Shown in pieces: positions 29,301-38,353 of a stretch of DNA of 64,000 nucleotides. How positions within the stretch are numbered: the stretch's first letter is position 1; each line of letters opens with the position of its first letter. Location: positions 75,682 to 139,681 of the forward strand of contig NZ_PDUS01000004.1 of NCBI RefSeq assembly GCF_002723455.1. The letters are read 5' to 3'. A program made the translations under genes and the position numbers. Below the pieces are notes generated by a model that was given only the letters and a program-made list of their open reading frames with translations, ran no database searches and had not been told where the DNA came from. This DNA is from Pseudoalteromonas sp. 3D05 (GTDB lineage Bacteria; Pseudomonadota; Gammaproteobacteria; Enterobacterales; Alteromonadaceae).

Positions 29301-32160
29301 CCTTTGCAGCAGGCGCATCTAGTGCAGGTATTGTTATGCCTTTTACAATCATTGAGTCATTGTCAGCATGCGCTACTGCATTTAACCTTGAAGGAAGATC
29401 ACCACGATCATACTTAAATGCAATTGGCCAATGCGCATTTGGAGTACCCACTTCTTGTGCTTCAAAGATTAAGTTACTGTGTAGTTCAACCTCTGAATTG
29501 CTAAACCAATCTTGCGTATCCATCACAGAAGCTTTAACAACAATCGTCTGAGTCTCACCTGCTTTCAGAGAAAAGCTCTTCGGCGTGATCTCTATATTTA
29601 CACCATTTTGCGCAGCTTGATTACGCATATCAAAGCTCCAGTTAACCACATCTTCGTGACTTACTGTCCAAGTGCCATCTTTGGTTGCTTTAACCGTACG
29701 CACCCATTGACACTCAGGTGCACATGAAAAGTTAACTAAGTTTGGTAAGTTAAGCTTATGTGGCGTACCACCATTATATGGATCTGCTGCTAAGAAGTTT
29801 TCTGCACTTTCATCCATTACCAAGCCAGATTGAACGGCATTAGCAACATTAATTCGTCCTGCACCCGCACGATAAATCTGTGCTTTATCTGAATCACCGC
29901 CAACTTGATTTAAACGATAATATTGAACATCATTATCAGCAGTCATTGTGAGGGCCGATTGAACTTCAGCGGCAGACCACTCAGGGTGTGCTTGACGGAT
30001 CAGTGCCATAGCACCAGCGACATGAGGTGAAGCCATCGATGTACCACTGCTCATTGAGTAATCTGCACCATAAGGAGTAGATACAAACGGGTGTTCGTCT
30101 GAGTATGCTGCATATATACTCACGCCAGGTGCTGAAAGTGTTGGTGCAAGTACTTCAATATTTGAATAAGAAGGTCCACGCGAAGAGAATGTAGCCAACC
30201 AATCAGCATCTTCTTCATTAATACGGCGTTCAATAACGGTTGGCTTTATTGTGATCATATGGCCTTTTTCTGAGTAGCTATCAACCCAATCAGCTAGCCC
30301 TTCTTCTGGCCACACACCATTCCATTGGTCATATGTAAAATGCACACTTGGTAAAGAGTAACTCTCTGCAACTGTCCCTTGATCTGAATCACGGTTAAAC
30401 ATGATGAAACCATCTGCACCACCCGACTTTATGTTATCAGACTTCGCTGTACGGGCATTACCGTTAGGATCATTGGGTGCATGTCGCTGACAAACAACCA
30501 GGACTTTCGTATCTCCTTCAGCAGCTCCATCGATTGCAGTACCATCTTTATAAAAATCAAACGTGCCGGCCGGGAATTCATTGACGCAGTATCCATTGTA
30601 ATCTTTCTCGCCATTTGAATCTTCGTAATCTTTTGCCCAAACCACTACGCCGGTGATTTCTTGATCATTAATAGAACCGCCTACAAGGCCTGCGTCCGAC
30701 CAAGTAGGTATCTCTGATCCAAACTCATCATTCGCAAAACCAGCATATTCAACAGCCGTTTCTACTGCAACACTTCGAGCATGAGTGGTTGCTGCAACTT
30801 GGCTAAGCCAAGGTGATGAATTATCTAAATAACCCAAACATTCTGCTGCACCGCAAACATCAGCGCCAGAGTTACCTGCAGCCGCCGCGACATTAATACC
30901 CGCTTCGCGCGCCGATAAAAATGCTAACTGCACAGGATCAGCCCATACATTTGAGTCTGCACCACCAATTGAGAAGTTAATAACATCAACCCCATCACCA
31001 ATGGCATCCTCAATCCCAGCAACCAGTGCTTCACCAGGACACCCTCTGTAATCACTTTCATTTGTTGAATGACATACTTGATATGAAATAATATTCGCAT
31101 GAGGGGCAACACCCGAAATTTCAGGAAATAGATCTGCTTTGATCACCTTACCATCCATTTCTTCACCAGTGCCGGCAACCATATACGGCACATTATTAAT
31201 AACGTTACCCGCTGCCGTTGATGCGACATGTGAACCATGACCACCGTAATCTTCGCCTATTGCAGGCCAACCAGGGATCATTGCCGAATATGAATCAGTA
31301 ATTACATCGTACGAACGAACACCAATTAATTTATCATTACACTGAACATGCTCAGGTTCTTCAACACAATCCCCCACATATTGGCCATTACCCCATGGAT
31401 TTTCGTGATCGTATTCATCGCCACCGATATCGGCAAATGATGGGTGATCAGTATTAACACCTGAATCAATGATACCAATAATTTGCCCTTCACCTTTGAG
31501 CTTCAAGCCTGCACTTGAGGCAGCACCAGACCAAACCTCATCGGCTTTGATCTGTTTTGGGCCTTCATCTGATAATAAATCGTAATGCTTTGAACGCATT
31601 ACAGAGGCAACACTGCCTAGGTTTGCAACGCGCGCGGCCTCACTTTCTGTCATTTTGACAGAAAAACCATTGATGGCTTTAGTAAATTGACGCCGTATCT
31701 CAGTGCGTCCAGTAACTGAGCTTACTTCAGAAAAAACCTGTTGTTGTTTTTGTTTGAGTTCATTCTCATATGTTATAACCGCTCGACTTGTTGCTTGGCC
31801 TCGTTCAAATAACTTTGAATTTGGAGCAGTTAGCGCACGAGTTAGTGGAGAGTTCGGGGTATTGGCAGCAACACTCACTGATGCATCTCGTAACCGAACA
31901 ATGTAGATATGCTCACCCCCTAAGTTCTCTTCTACGAACTTCGCACCACGTGCGTTAACTTGAACGTTAAGATCAGCTACTTCAGTGATTGGTTGTTCAA
32001 CCGAGTTTATTTCTTTCTGTAATGCCTGAACTTGCTCTAAAGTGAAATTAGGCGCTTTTAGTACATTCTCTTTTGTATAACTCTCAATGTCAGCAGCATG
32101 AGCTGCACTCGCGCTGTATATTGCAGCAGCAACAGCAATTGAAATTGTCTTCACTTGCAT
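26302..32160 (-). CDS. Large secreted subtilisin-like protease with GlyGly-CTERM tail
   Basis: Product of 1952 residues from ATG 32160, preceded by AGGGGA. A longer frame to 32349 is rejected because this start gives a clean signal peptide (MQVKTISIAV...SAAHA). An I9-type propeptide precedes the S8 domain with D232 (IGIIDSG), H308 (GGHGSH) and S708 (GTSMAS). The long gap between His and Ser suggests an inserted PA-like domain. Beyond lie beta-sandwich modules, a region resembling nidogen-like domains, and Ig/PKD or cadherin-like repeats. The C-terminus, SGSLAWLTVLMAGF then a basic end, is a GlyGly-CTERM signal. It is probably an extracellular or surface protease for nutrient proteins. Confidence 0.93.
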   Translation of the reverse strand: MQVKTISIAVAAAIYSASAAHAADIESYTKENVLKAPNFTLEQVQALQKEINSVEQPITEVADLNVQVNARGAKFVEENLGGEHIYIVRLRDASVSVAANTPNSPLTRALTAPNSKLFERGQATSRAVITYENELKQKQQQVFSEVSSVTGRTEIRRQFTKAINGFSVKMTESEAARVANLGSVASVMRSKHYDLLSDEGPKQIKADEVWSGAASSAGLKLKGEGQIIGIIDSGVNTDHPSFADIGGDEYDHENPWGNGQYVGDCVEEPEHVQCNDKLIGVRSYDVITDSYSAMIPGWPAIGEDYGGHGSHVASTAAGNVINNVPYMVAGTGEEMDGKVIKADLFPEISGVAPHANIISYQVCHSTNESDYRGCPGEALVAGIEDAIGDGVDVINFSIGGADSNVWADPVQLAFLSAREAGINVAAAAGNSGADVCGAAECLGYLDNSSPWLSQVAATTHARSVAVETAVEYAGFANDEFGSEIPTWSDAGLVGGSINDQEITGVVVWAKDYEDSNGEKDYNGYCVNEFPAGTFDFYKDGTAIDGAAEGDTKVLVVCQRHAPNDPNGNARTAKSDNIKSGGADGFIMFNRDSDQGTVAESYSLPSVHFTYDQWNGVWPEEGLADWVDSYSEKGHMITIKPTVIERRINEEDADWLATFSSRGPSYSNIEVLAPTLSAPGVSIYAAYSDEHPFVSTPYGADYSMSSGTSMASPHVAGAMALIRQAHPEWSAAEVQSALTMTADNDVQYYRLNQVGGDSDKAQIYRAGAGRINVANAVQSGLVMDESAENFLAADPYNGGTPHKLNLPNLVNFSCAPECQWVRTVKATKDGTWTVSHEDVVNWSFDMRNQAAQNGVNIEITPKSFSLKAGETQTIVVKASVMDTQDWFSNSEVELHSNLIFEAQEVGTPNAHWPIAFKYDRGDLPSRLNAVAHADNDSMIVKGITIPALDAPAAKAYKPVKAERKSVTLEKDDDRVFPWALNRNDEVAAEEIIDEAVHSGFVTVEAGAKRLIVEVLDVIESELEGKINIGNPGVYIGKDYNGDGIIQPQDEILCVSTHTIYANFCNINNPEEGEYWYMIHNNYESNLAGVEETFEYAVGVVGSETAETIDIALPASDGINTVNMNITWDMKMDQGDVYYSIIDVGTSAVNVGNLGSIAFKLERDVNRVHLDVPQTKASMGDKVPYTFEVLANTSGIDRNFTFTADIPDGLTINAENVMSSRKDLDIEVSDGQLIISGVQENTADVAPDYIVTNNITDEMCRTPDFGGGSSGGYVDLSQFGLSPILSGFDEQNNVTYQRGYALPVGALFSGVDQISLYNNADAKNLKYGMLTIRGNGKVDFSVGKHFFPFHDKFPYDNQPYEGIGALWRGWFPDFSNDFMSVGLSSNEGITLATTGTGWGIVEWDNAADYGDPIRNRQTGQYEWTKRDNSFDFEVIFNANTRFGDNEHEIYLAYDNIDFGSTDTRGSVGIQGFKGQLYSYGPLEGYLGRSIAFNDVDSVVKDGMVICMDYVGPESSQFEVTAWADVTAKSAGKDLTFSANIDVEGMETMQLKHTLSVPSNITVVEIENMATTEETAVSFDVHHIDEMNSKNEISIISADVTYEVDGNTVTITPIDNFFGETEIEVVVSDIENPADKASTTFILTVTGVSDAPVAEVATTDVVITEGETVTLDASSSRDADGDEITFAWSGAGVIADATAAMTTVSSLTAGDHVFTVTVSDGELEATAMVNVKVVTVAERLSISDISALTVDEDNTAEVAVNFDNQLGKETVISAMADNASVEVMGHETGSMLKLTPDTNFNGDIEVTVMVAYADEPTAVAQTTFTLTVNAVNDAPVVELSETHIYVREDQVPTLTASATDLDGDELSFTWQGPGNIATPNAASTQISGLVPGDYVYTVTVSDGSENVSQSMQVSVTAAPEVDDSDEDNNDSGSLAWLTVLMAGFAGLRRRAAKRK

Positions 32161-32512
32161 AAGTGTCCCCTGGATAATTAGATTATATTTATTCAAGCAA
32201 TATGAATAGTAATTCAAAGCTTGTACAAACAATTCAACCATAAGCAGGGTTAAAAGTGACGCTAAAACGTGTAGCATTTTGTACACCGCATTAACAAAAT
32301 AAACATCAAAACAAACCAACAAAATAAATAGCTCTTTGTTTTCATGCATTTAATTTATAAAAAGTTGTTTTTACATATTTACAAAAACATTACCATCAAC
32401 AAAAAAAGGCTCCTTTTTTAATTTTACATTTGCAAAATTTACAATTTTTAACAAGTTAAATTTAAACGAAAGGTTATACTAATAAAATGAATAATAATAA
32501 AAAGCAGTAACG
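32161..32512. other. AT-rich leader/promoter region of the protease
   Basis: A 352-bp, very AT-rich region upstream of the protease start. An open frame continues upstream to 32349 but has no good start and is interpreted as non-coding leader. AAAAAAGG-CT-CCTTTTTT at 32402-32419 is a weak AT-rich hairpin. No transcription factor site was recognised. The MITE-like copy 2 begins at its right edge. Confidence 0.45.
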
Positions 32513-32695
32513 AGGGTCTGTTGACCTTTACGGATTAAAATTCGTTCAAACTAGGGGCCATTTAAAGGAGGCGCTTGTTTGGCATTGATGCTGCATTACC
32601 GCCTATTTATGGGTAAAAACCACACCATATAGTCGTTGCCTTGCCTAAATACAAAACAGACTACTGTAAATTTAACCTTGAGAGGTCAACGGAGC
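32513..32695. mobile_element. MITE-like element, copy 2 (183 bp, internally deleted)
   Basis: Starts AGGGTCTGTTGACCTTT and aligns with copy 1 at both ends: GGATT..AATT.GTTCAAACTAGG at the left, and GTTTGGCATTGATGCTGC plus GCCTTGCCTAAA..C to the right end. It lacks about 130 bp present in copy 1 just after the left end. The right terminus is diverged (AGGTCAACGGAGCC versus AGGTCAACAGACCC). It carries no ORF of its own. Its right end runs directly into the start of the RcsF-like gene. Confidence 0.75.
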
Positions 32696-32699
32696 CAAA

Positions 32700-33086
32700 A
32701 TGAATAAAGAATTTTTTTTATTGCTTTTATTATTGTGTAGTGGCTGTAGCTCTATCACTCTGTCTACAAATATCAGTGAATACATGATTGCAAATCAAAT
32801 TGCTAAACATGATTTATATAAGTTTCGAAACCACCAACATGCAATCGAAATGGGTGCAACGATGATGGGCCAGATAGAGGGGCTCAGCTGTACAAACTAT
32901 AAAGAGGGTCGCAAAGGGACTGTTAATAAAAAGAACTTAAAAGCCGAAGCCCAATCTTTATTAAAACAAGACGATGTAAACCGAGGAGCGAACGCTTATA
33001 CCATTGAGCAATGTAAAGCTGTGACATATGCTAAGTATGAGTGTGAAAAAGCTTACCTATGTACTGGTCAGTCTTATATCTATTAA
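32700..33086 (+). CDS. RcsF-like outer membrane lipoprotein
   Basis: Lipoprotein of 128 residues with a hydrophobic leader and lipobox-like LLCSGC. The C-terminal half has four cysteines: LSCTNY, then GANAYTIEQC, then YECEKAYLC. Spacing and context resemble RcsF (ANAVLLHSC...CYRQAVC), the envelope-stress sensor lipoprotein with two non-consecutive disulfides. The resemblance is moderate and no Rcs genes are nearby. Its ribosome binding site GGAG (32691-32694, 5 nt before ATG) lies within the altered end of the MITE-like copy 2. A strong terminator follows. Confidence 0.68.
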   Translation: MNKEFFLLLLLLCSGCSSITLSTNISEYMIANQIAKHDLYKFRNHQHAIEMGATMMGQIEGLSCTNYKEGRKGTVNKKNLKAEAQSLLKQDDVNRGANAYTIEQCKAVTYAKYECEKAYLCTGQSYIY

Positions 33087-33092
33087 AGATAG

Positions 33093-33129
33093 CTATAAAA
33101 AACCGAGCATATAGCTCGGTTTTTTATAG
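33093..33129. terminator. Bidirectional terminator
   Basis: A 16-bp inverted repeat, 33093-33108 against 33114-33129, with core ACCGAGC/GCTCGGT, a 5-nt loop and A/T tracts on both sides. It serves the RcsF-like gene and the convergent gltX. Confidence 0.88.
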
Positions 33130-33147
33130 GGCTAATTGATAAGTATT

Positions 33148-34632
33148 TTAACCGTTTGGATATTCGCGATAAGCACGCTCTATCTTTTTAGCCTGCTTTT
33201 TAGAAATACCTAAATGGGCAAGCGCGACTCGTAAACGTGCACGCGATAGGTCAGACCCTAAAATTTCCATTGCATCTAAAACCGAGGTAGACGATGTTTT
33301 GCCAGTAATAGCCACAAATATTGGCTCTAGGAAATCTTTGATTTTTAACTCATGGAAGGTCGCTACCGCTTTAGCAATAGCGAATATTTCAGGTTTCTCC
33401 CAACTACGCACGCCCTCTAACTGCCAGATAAAGAACTGTAAAGCTTGGCGAATGACATCTTCGTCAGCTTTACCGGCTGTTAAAAGTGCTGGCTCGTAAG
33501 TCGGGATACCACCTACAAAATGTCCTGCTAAATCAACCATGTCAGAAAGTGTATTTATACGCGTTTTCGCTTCTGGTAATACTTTAGCCAGCATATCGCC
33601 GTTAAACTTCCAATCCACAAAACGTTGCATCAATTCTGCATCTGTTAGGTTTTCACGGATCCACATCCCGTTTAACCAGCTTAGCTTATCTACGTCAAAC
33701 ACCGGACCACCCAGTGACACTCGCTTCATGTCAAAATGTTCTATCATTTCATTAAGGGTGAATTTTTCACGCTCATCAGGCATTGACCAACCCATGCGAC
33801 CTAAGTAGTTAAGTACCGCTTCAGGCAAGTAACCCATTTCTTTATAGTAATTAATAGAGGTTGGGTTTTTACGCTTTGATAGCTTTGATTTATCAGGGTT
33901 ACGTAGCAATGGTAAGTGACCAAGTACAGGCGCTTTCCAGCCAAAATCTTCGTATAGCTTTAATAACTTAGGTGCAGAGTTAATCCACTCTTCACCACGG
34001 AAAATATGGCTGATTTGCATGTGGTGATCATCAACCACGTTAGCTAAAAAGTACGTTGGGAAACCATCGGCTTTAAGTAGCACTTGCATGTCCACGTTTT
34101 CCCACGGGATCTCAATCTCATCACGCAGGTAATCGTTAAATTTAAATGTGCCCTCAGATGGGATGTTCATACGAATAACGTACGGCTTGCCAGCTGCTAA
34201 GTTCGCTTTAATTTCTTCTTCCGATAATTTTAAACCACGACCATCGTATTTTGGACGTAAACCTTCTGCCATTTGCTCTTCACGCATTTGGTCAAGTTCT
34301 TCGCTGGTTGCAAAACAGTAAAACGCTTTGCCTTCATCAACGAGCTGATGTGCGTATTTCTTATATAAATCACTACGCTCAGATTGACGATACGGGCCAA
34401 ACTCGCCGCCGACATCAGGACCATGATCCCACTCAAGCCCTAACCAACGTAGGCTATCCATAATCGCTTGTTCAGATTCTGGCGTGCTACGTACTTGGTC
34501 TGTGTCTTCAATACGAAGTACAAACTCACCACCTTGCTGTTTAGCAAAACAGTAATTAAATAAGGCAATATAAGCAGTGCCAAGATGCGGGTCACCTGTT
34601 GGTGACGGAGCAACACGAGTACGGATTGTCAT
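33148..34632 (-). CDS. gltX: Glutamyl-tRNA synthetase
   Basis: Class I synthetase of 494 residues charging tRNA-Glu. HIGH-type motif HLGT near residue 17 ([14 protein letters not shown]) and KMSKS-type motif SKLSKRKN near residue 245. The C-terminal anticodon-binding domain closes with the lysine-rich [17 protein letters not shown]. Length and motifs fit the discriminating GltX class. It stands alone between a terminator and the glutaredoxin-like gene 82 bp upstream. Confidence 0.97.
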   Translation of the reverse strand: MTIRTRVAPSPTGDPHLGTAYIALFNYCFAKQQGGEFVLRIEDTDQVRSTPESEQAIMDSLRWLGLEWDHGPDVGGEFGPYRQSERSDLYKKYAHQLVDEGKAFYCFATSEELDQMREEQMAEGLRPKYDGRGLKLSEEEIKANLAAGKPYVIRMNIPSEGTFKFNDYLRDEIEIPWENVDMQVLLKADGFPTYFLANVVDDHHMQISHIFRGEEWINSAPKLLKLYEDFGWKAPVLGHLPLLRNPDKSKLSKRKNPTSINYYKEMGYLPEAVLNYLGRMGWSMPDEREKFTLNEMIEHFDMKRVSLGGPVFDVDKLSWLNGMWIRENLTDAELMQRFVDWKFNGDMLAKVLPEAKTRINTLSDMVDLAGHFVGGIPTYEPALLTAGKADEDVIRQALQFFIWQLEGVRSWEKPEIFAIAKAVATFHELKIKDFLEPIFVAITGKTSSTSVLDAMEILGSDLSRARLRVALAHLGISKKQAKKIERAYREYPNG

Positions 34633-34714
34633 AGTATATTCTCTTTAAAAAAGGACTATAAAAGTTGCCCTGATGCTAGCATAGCAAGGGCAATTTTCGA
34701 AGTGGTCACTCGCC

Positions 34715-35074
34715 TTAGGCTGCGACTTTATCTAAATAGGCAATGATATCGTTTGATTCGTATAACCAAGTTACTTGGTTATCTTTTTCAATACGCAGGC
34801 AAGGAACCTTAACTCTGCCACCTTGCTCTAACAGCTCTTGGCGATATTGTTCATTGTTTTTTGCGTCGCGGGTTTCTACTTTTAAGCCTTCACGTTTAAT
34901 CGCGCGGCGCACCTTTACGCAAAATGGGCATGCTTTAAATTGATAGAGTTTAAAATCACGAGTTTGCTGATCGAGCTTTGCTTGGTCCTCTGGCGCACGC
35001 TTTTTACTACGCGGTGTAAATATAAAATCAAAAAATAAGATTAAAGACCCTAAAATCCAACGAACTAATTTCAT
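34715..35074 (-). CDS. Glutaredoxin-like / GST N-terminal domain protein
   Basis: Product of 119 residues. An N-terminal hydrophobic, basic segment (MKLVRWILGSLILFFDFIFTPRSKK) acts as a membrane anchor or uncleaved signal. The thioredoxin-fold domain (about 45-119) has the redox motif CPFC in QFKACPFCVKVRRAI, then VKVPCLRI with the cis-proline, and ESNDIIAYL as the glutathione-site region. It is probably a membrane-anchored glutaredoxin; topology is uncertain. No partner gene is adjacent. Confidence 0.82.
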   Translation of the reverse strand: MKLVRWILGSLILFFDFIFTPRSKKRAPEDQAKLDQQTRDFKLYQFKACPFCVKVRRAIKREGLKVETRDAKNNEQYRQELLEQGGRVKVPCLRIEKDNQVTWLYESNDIIAYLDKVAA

Positions 35075-35137
35075 TTTCTACCCTATCGACAACAAATTAA
35101 GGGCACGGATTTTAGCATAACAGCCATCAAAATAGCA

Positions 35138-36100
35138 TTAAAAAAGCTCAATGCCATCATCGTCATTTTGAACTTTTTCAACAAGGTTAAGATCAAGGTA
35201 CGAAGTAACCTGGTCGCGGCCATTATTTTTTGAGTGGTATAGGGCTAAATCTGCTTTATTGACAAGTGAGGCCACCATATCAACCTCTGTCAGCTTTAAA
35301 TAACCTATGCTCACGGTTAACTGACCCACTTGAGGGAAAGGATATTCTGCTACGTTATTTCTAAAGCACTCAAGAATATGAAGTGCCTCAGAATCACTTT
35401 TAGCATTAAAGAGTACAGCAAATTCTTCACCACCATAACGAAACACAAAGTCATCAACTTTAAAATTATTTTTGAGTAGCCTCGCCAGTAACAAAATGAC
35501 CTCATCACCAATCACGTGGCCAAAATTGTCATTAACCCGTTTAAAATGATCAATATCGACGATGGCTAAAAACCAACTTTGCGCGTCATTTGATAAAGAA
35601 AATTCATCATCTGATACAATCTCTATCACTTTGGTATCAAAGGTTTGTCGATTTAAAAGCTCTGTGAGGGGGTCTAACCGTGAACGATGAATAAGGGCAA
35701 GTTGATTCGCATACACATTTAAAATATGAATGCTGAGCATAGTTGTACGCTCAGCTAACTCATGATCCGTCTCAACCAGTAACATGCCAATGACACGGCC
35801 TAAATAATACATAGGAATGTAACTTGTGTAGGAGCCAAAGGCTGCACTTATGCGTATCTTATTTTTTGATACCTTTTGCAAGATTGATGATATTTCATGG
35901 TTCTCTAATGCTCCCAAAGGGGAGTCTTTGTTCAGTAATATAGGCGCTACATCATCATTAAAGTGCTTATTAACATAAATCGCAAAAGCATCAATTTCTG
36001 CAAGCTCCGAAATCGCCCTTAGCAAAGCCTGATCTAAACCGGGCTCTTCTTCTTGTTGGGTTATGGATACAACCCACTCATGTCCGCAAGGGTTCGCCAT
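35138..36100 (-). CDS. GGDEF domain diguanylate cyclase
   Basis: Predicted cyclic-di-GMP synthase of 320 residues. The N-terminal half (about 10-145) looks like a GAF-type sensor, and the GGDEF domain begins at DPLTELLNRQTF. The signature FRYGGEEF is intact, so the enzyme should be active. In place of an RxxD I-site it has KVDD, so product inhibition may be weakened or absent, unlike the other GGDEF protein in this window. No transmembrane segment is visible. Confidence 0.91.
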   Translation of the reverse strand: MANPCGHEWVVSITQQEEEPGLDQALLRAISELAEIDAFAIYVNKHFNDDVAPILLNKDSPLGALENHEISSILQKVSKNKIRISAAFGSYTSYIPMYYLGRVIGMLLVETDHELAERTTMLSIHILNVYANQLALIHRSRLDPLTELLNRQTFDTKVIEIVSDDEFSLSNDAQSWFLAIVDIDHFKRVNDNFGHVIGDEVILLLARLLKNNFKVDDFVFRYGGEEFAVLFNAKSDSEALHILECFRNNVAEYPFPQVGQLTVSIGYLKLTEVDMVASLVNKADLALYHSKNNGRDQVTSYLDLNLVEKVQNDDDGIELF

Positions 36101-36176
36101 TTAATATCTACCTTATGAATACATAAGCTTAAGTCTAGAACAACACCCTTTAATTACTAAATTATTTGACTAAATT

Positions 36177-37280
36177 TTAGAGTAAGACTAAATCATCACG
36201 ATGGATAACTGCTGAACCACAATCAAAGCCTAATACACTGATGATTTCTTTGGAGTGGCAGCCTTTAATTTGCTCAACTTCTTGGTGGTTAAATCGAATA
36301 ATTCCACGCGCTACAAACTGATTATTTAAATCCACTATATCAACCAAGTCTCCCCTGTTAAATAGTCCATTTGCTGCACGTACACCTTTGGCTAATAAAC
36401 TCGCGCCATGTTGCTTAATAGCGTTTGTTGCACCCTCATCTATAACAATTTGACCACTACTTTTTGGCCCTGCGAGCAGCCACTTTTTACGACCATCCTT
36501 GGGCGCTCTCAGTTTTAAAAAGCGGGTACCAGTTAATTGCTCACTCACACAATTCACAATGACATTTTGACCTGAGCCTTTGGCAATGATGACTTCAATA
36601 CCCGCTCGGCGTGCAATGTCTGCCGCCTCCAGCTTTGTTGCCATACCGCCCGTACCTAAATTTGTCCCACTACCACCAGCAAGCTGACGTAGCTCATCAT
36701 CAATATGACTCACTTGTTCAATCAATTGTGCATTAGCATCAGTACGAGGATCGCTGGTGAATAACCCTTCTTGATCTGTCAATAATAGTAACTTGTCAGC
36801 ATTGGCTAAAATAGCGGCGAGTGCTGATAAGTTATCATTATCACCGACCTTTATTTCACTGGTCGCAACGGCATCATTTTCGTTAATAATCGGCACAACA
36901 TCATAACTAAGTAAAGCCGTTAATGTGTCTCGAGCATTGAGGTAACGATCTCTGTCGTCTAGATCAGCACGGGTTAATAGCATTTGACCAACATTAATGC
37001 CATATAACGCAAACAGGCTTTGCCAGATATGAATAAGCTGACCCTGACCAATGGCTGCGAGCATTTGTTTATCAATAATAGAGCGACCACAGGGTTTAAT
37101 TAATTGCTCTCGGCCGGCAGCAACAGCCCCACTTGATACCATAACAACTTGATGGCCCTGCTTTTTCAATTCGCTACACTGGCGAACAAGTTCAACCATG
37201 TGTGCTTTGTCGAGTTTATCGGTGCCGCCGGTAAGTACACTTGTTCCCAGCTTAACGACTATTACCTGTGCCTTATGCAT
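36177..37280 (-). CDS. proB: Glutamate 5-kinase
   Basis: Phosphorylates glutamate in the first step of proline synthesis. The protein has 367 residues, with an amino acid kinase domain ([12 protein letters not shown] at the N-terminus, [24 protein letters not shown]) and a C-terminal PUA domain (from about residue 275). This two-domain form is the usual feedback-inhibited enzyme. proA is not adjacent, unlike the common proBA operon, so it must be elsewhere or unlinked. Divergent from the EamA transporter. Confidence 0.96.
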   Translation of the reverse strand: MHKAQVIVVKLGTSVLTGGTDKLDKAHMVELVRQCSELKKQGHQVVMVSSGAVAAGREQLIKPCGRSIIDKQMLAAIGQGQLIHIWQSLFALYGINVGQMLLTRADLDDRDRYLNARDTLTALLSYDVVPIINENDAVATSEIKVGDNDNLSALAAILANADKLLLLTDQEGLFTSDPRTDANAQLIEQVSHIDDELRQLAGGSGTNLGTGGMATKLEAADIARRAGIEVIIAKGSGQNVIVNCVSEQLTGTRFLKLRAPKDGRKKWLLAGPKSSGQIVIDEGATNAIKQHGASLLAKGVRAANGLFNRGDLVDIVDLNNQFVARGIIRFNHQEVEQIKGCHSKEIISVLGFDCGSAVIHRDDLVLL

Positions 37281-37405
37281 GCTACTTACTACACAAAATA
37301 TGAATAATTTATTTATACCAGTTATCGCTTTTTGAACAAGTTAAAAATATTCATGCTAGGATCGCATTTTAAGTTATTCATCTGAATTTTAAGTAAGAGC
37401 TCATT

Positions 37406-38353
37406 ATGCCTGCCAGTTTATGTTTAATTATTGCCACCTTTTTATGGGGTAGCTCATTTATTGCACTCAAGTATGCGATTGCTATTTATGACCCCGCGCT
37501 GGTGATTTTTTTACGTATGCTAACAACACTAGTCATTGCTGCATGTTTATGGCGCTACGTTATTCGTTTTGACTACCGTAAGGGGGATTGGAAGTATCTT
37601 GTGGGGATGTCACTAGCGGAGCCGTGCTTATACTTCCTATTTGAAGGGCACGCTATGGAATACACCTCAGCCTCACAAGCGGGTGTGATCGTCTCTTGTT
37701 TACCTATCATTGTTGCTTTTCTCGCGTTTTTTATGCTTAAAGAGTACATCAGTAAGGCCATAGTTATTGGCTTTACCTTTTGTATTGGCGGCAGTATTTT
37801 ACTGACGCTGCTCTCTCCTACTTCAGATCAAGCACCTAACCCGCTGTTAGGAAACTTTTTAGAGCTCATGGCAATGGTGTGTGCGGCGTTTTACACCGTA
37901 GCGGTAAAACACTTAGCCGCGCGCTATTCCCCATTAACCCTTATTGCATTACAAGGTTTTAGTGGCAGTTTATTTTTTGCGCCATTTTTACTGTTTATTG
38001 ATTTACCCAGTGAAAACCAACATGATTTAACTGCATTAATGAGTATTTTATACTTGGGCTCTTGCGTTACTTTGGGTGGGTATGGTTTGTATAACTATGC
38101 GATTAGCAAGGTCTCGGTGCTTACTGCCGCTGCATACTCTAATTTAATTCCAATATTCACCTTAATTTTATCTGCCATTATGCTGGGTGAAATACTCACT
38201 TTAGGCCAATGGCTTAGTATTACCGTGGTGTTTGTAGGTGTCATGATCAGTCAACGCCATCAAGAATTAGTCGTTGATGTTGTTGACGACACCTTATCAG
38301 CAGAGACTAACAACCTAAATTCGGTCCCTTCCACGACTGAGTCAAAAGGATAG
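37406..38353 (+). CDS. EamA/DMT family transporter
   Basis: Inner-membrane drug/metabolite transporter of 315 residues with two EamA halves and about ten membrane helices. It starts LCLIIATFLWGSSFIALKYA, and the second half begins around LLGNFLELMAMVCAAFYTVAVKH. The polar C-terminal tail (VVDVVDDTLSAETNN...) is encoded by DNA that is also the 3' end of the convergent sortase gene, a 94-bp overlap. The substrate is not predictable. Confidence 0.92.
   Translation: MPASLCLIIATFLWGSSFIALKYAIAIYDPALVIFLRMLTTLVIAACLWRYVIRFDYRKGDWKYLVGMSLAEPCLYFLFEGHAMEYTSASQAGVIVSCLPIIVAFLAFFMLKEYISKAIVIGFTFCIGGSILLTLLSPTSDQAPNPLLGNFLELMAMVCAAFYTVAVKHLAARYSPLTLIALQGFSGSLFFAPFLLFIDLPSENQHDLTALMSILYLGSCVTLGGYGLYNYAISKVSVLTAAAYSNLIPIFTLILSAIMLGEILTLGQWLSITVVFVGVMISQRHQELVVDVVDDTLSAETNNLNSVPSTTESKG

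Noticed and set aside
32161..32349. 63-residue N-terminal extension of the S8 protease
   Set aside because: The extension would bury the signal peptide and lacks a ribosome binding site; AGGGGA precedes the ATG at 32160, which starts a normal signal peptide.
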